Source: Tissierellales bacterium (GTDB lineage: Bacteria > Bacillota > Clostridia > Tissierellales > JASKZW01). From it: a stretch of 5,804 nucleotides of DNA. The stretch is taken from NCBI GenBank assembly GCA_030152145.1, contig JASLIL010000062.1, positions 1 to 5,804 of the forward strand, written 5' to 3'. This document shows, piece by piece, positions 5,430 through 5,804 of the stretch; the stretch's first letter is position 1; each line of letters starts with the position of its first letter. The notes beneath the pieces were generated by a model. That model was not told where the DNA came from, searched no databases, and saw only the letters and a list, made by a program, of their open reading frames with translations. The translations under genes were made by a program, and so were the position numbers.

Positions 5430-5804
5430 GCCTTAAGTATGAAAAGGAGTACTAGGGCCTAGAGTTCAGGATTGAAAATAAACTAACAAACTCGCTTGTT
5501 TTAAAGACTTGTAGCCTAATTGTCTGCCTATAAAATAATATTTAAATAATTAGATTTAAAGGGAAGTGTTTTAGAGAATGAGAAAAATAAATCAAAAACA
5601 TCCTGAAAAGAAGTCTCTAGTACACCTTTTGTATACTTGTAAAGGCCTTAAAGAGTCCTAAAAGACTAATCTTAGTAGAGTTTTTATATTTTAAGTTTAG
5701 GATTAGAGAGGGGATCTTTTATTATAAAATTTAACCTATGTCCAAAGGAATAAGTCCTATTAGATATAATATCTAAAGCTTGAAATAGGTTAAGCTTTAG
5801 ATAA
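5430..5804. other. AT-rich intergenic region without a convincing gene
   Basis: No frame on either strand supports a gene with a good ribosome binding site. The longest candidate I looked at closely, 27 codons at 5578-5661 (+), lacks a well-placed site. The stretch holds a few weak hairpins, such as AACAA/TTGTT at 5485-5500, and the inverted-repeat cluster described separately at the right edge. It may be the 3' flank or leader of a neighbour beyond the window, or decayed sequence. I recognise no mobile element in it. Confidence 0.6.
5731..5803. repeat. Cluster of overlapping inverted repeats
   Basis: Three inverted repeats overlap. TATCTAAAGCTT (5770-5781) is the exact reverse complement of AAGCTTTAGATA (5792-5803), with a 10-base loop. 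TTAACCTAT (5731-5739) matches ATAGGTTAA (5785-5793). TAGATAT-A-ATATCTA (5761-5775) is a compact palindrome. They share bases, so only some can form at once in RNA. The cluster is cut by the window edge. It has no long U tract, so it is not a clear terminator, and its role is unknown. Confidence 0.6.

Noticed and set aside
5485..5500. Possible minus-strand terminator AACAA/TTGTT upstream of the riboswitch promoter
   Set aside because: Only five A-T-rich pairs, and the following T tract is interrupted, so it is too weak to call.
5578..5661. 27-codon + strand frame starting MRKINQKHPEKK
   Set aside because: The nearest purine-rich stretch (GGGAAG) is too far upstream, there is no promoter I can support, and the length is within chance for this composition.
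5765..5770. TATAAT on the + strand as a -10 box
   Set aside because: No acceptable -35 box lies 16-18 bases upstream, and it is part of an AT palindrome.
1..5804. Hidden defence system, CRISPR array, mobile element or tRNA genes
   Set aside because: I found no spaced direct repeats, transposase motifs, toxin-antitoxin pair or tRNA cloverleaf; apart from the glycine-controlled transporter the content is housekeeping.

Overview
The window looks like chromosome from a low-GC, Gram-positive anaerobe. The basis is heavy AGA/AGG/ATA codon use, strong GGAGG ribosome binding sites, short U-tract terminators, a class A RNase P RNA, and a gene order around the housekeeping sigma factor that is typical of Clostridia and Tissierellia. 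A Peptoniphilaceae/Tissierellia-like host is my best guess, but it is inferred from style, not from a database match.

Left half (1-3600, all + strand): the tail of an upstream gene (probably dnaG primase) is followed by rpoD (housekeeping sigma-70 factor), trmK (tRNA A22 N1-methyltransferase), a Nif3/YqfO-type dinuclear-metal protein, and a coiled-coil protein ending in a C4 zinc ribbon. The last three genes are tightly packed (11-base overlap, then a 16-base gap). A short hairpin with a T tract follows the rpoD stop and could let only part of the rpoD transcription continue into trmK.

Middle (3601-4048): the class A RNase P RNA gene (rnpB) has its own near-consensus promoter directly after the preceding stop codon. 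It ends in a 44-base perfect palindrome that acts as terminator. A second, GC-rich terminator faces the other way and serves the convergent gene on the right.

Right half (4028-5430, - strand): a promoter, a tandem two-aptamer glycine riboswitch, an intrinsic terminator and then a PTS_EIIC_2-type membrane protein form one complete regulated unit. The terminator's 5' arm is the same sequence as the 3' strand of the second aptamer's P1 helix, so the sequence predicts a glycine-activated ON switch. Glycine control of a 'sugar PTS' EIIC that has no EIIA or EIIB partner is the most interesting point in the window. It suggests that the protein handles glycine or a related small molecule and not a sugar.

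Far right (5430-5804): AT-rich sequence with no convincing gene. It ends in a cluster of overlapping inverted repeats at the window edge.
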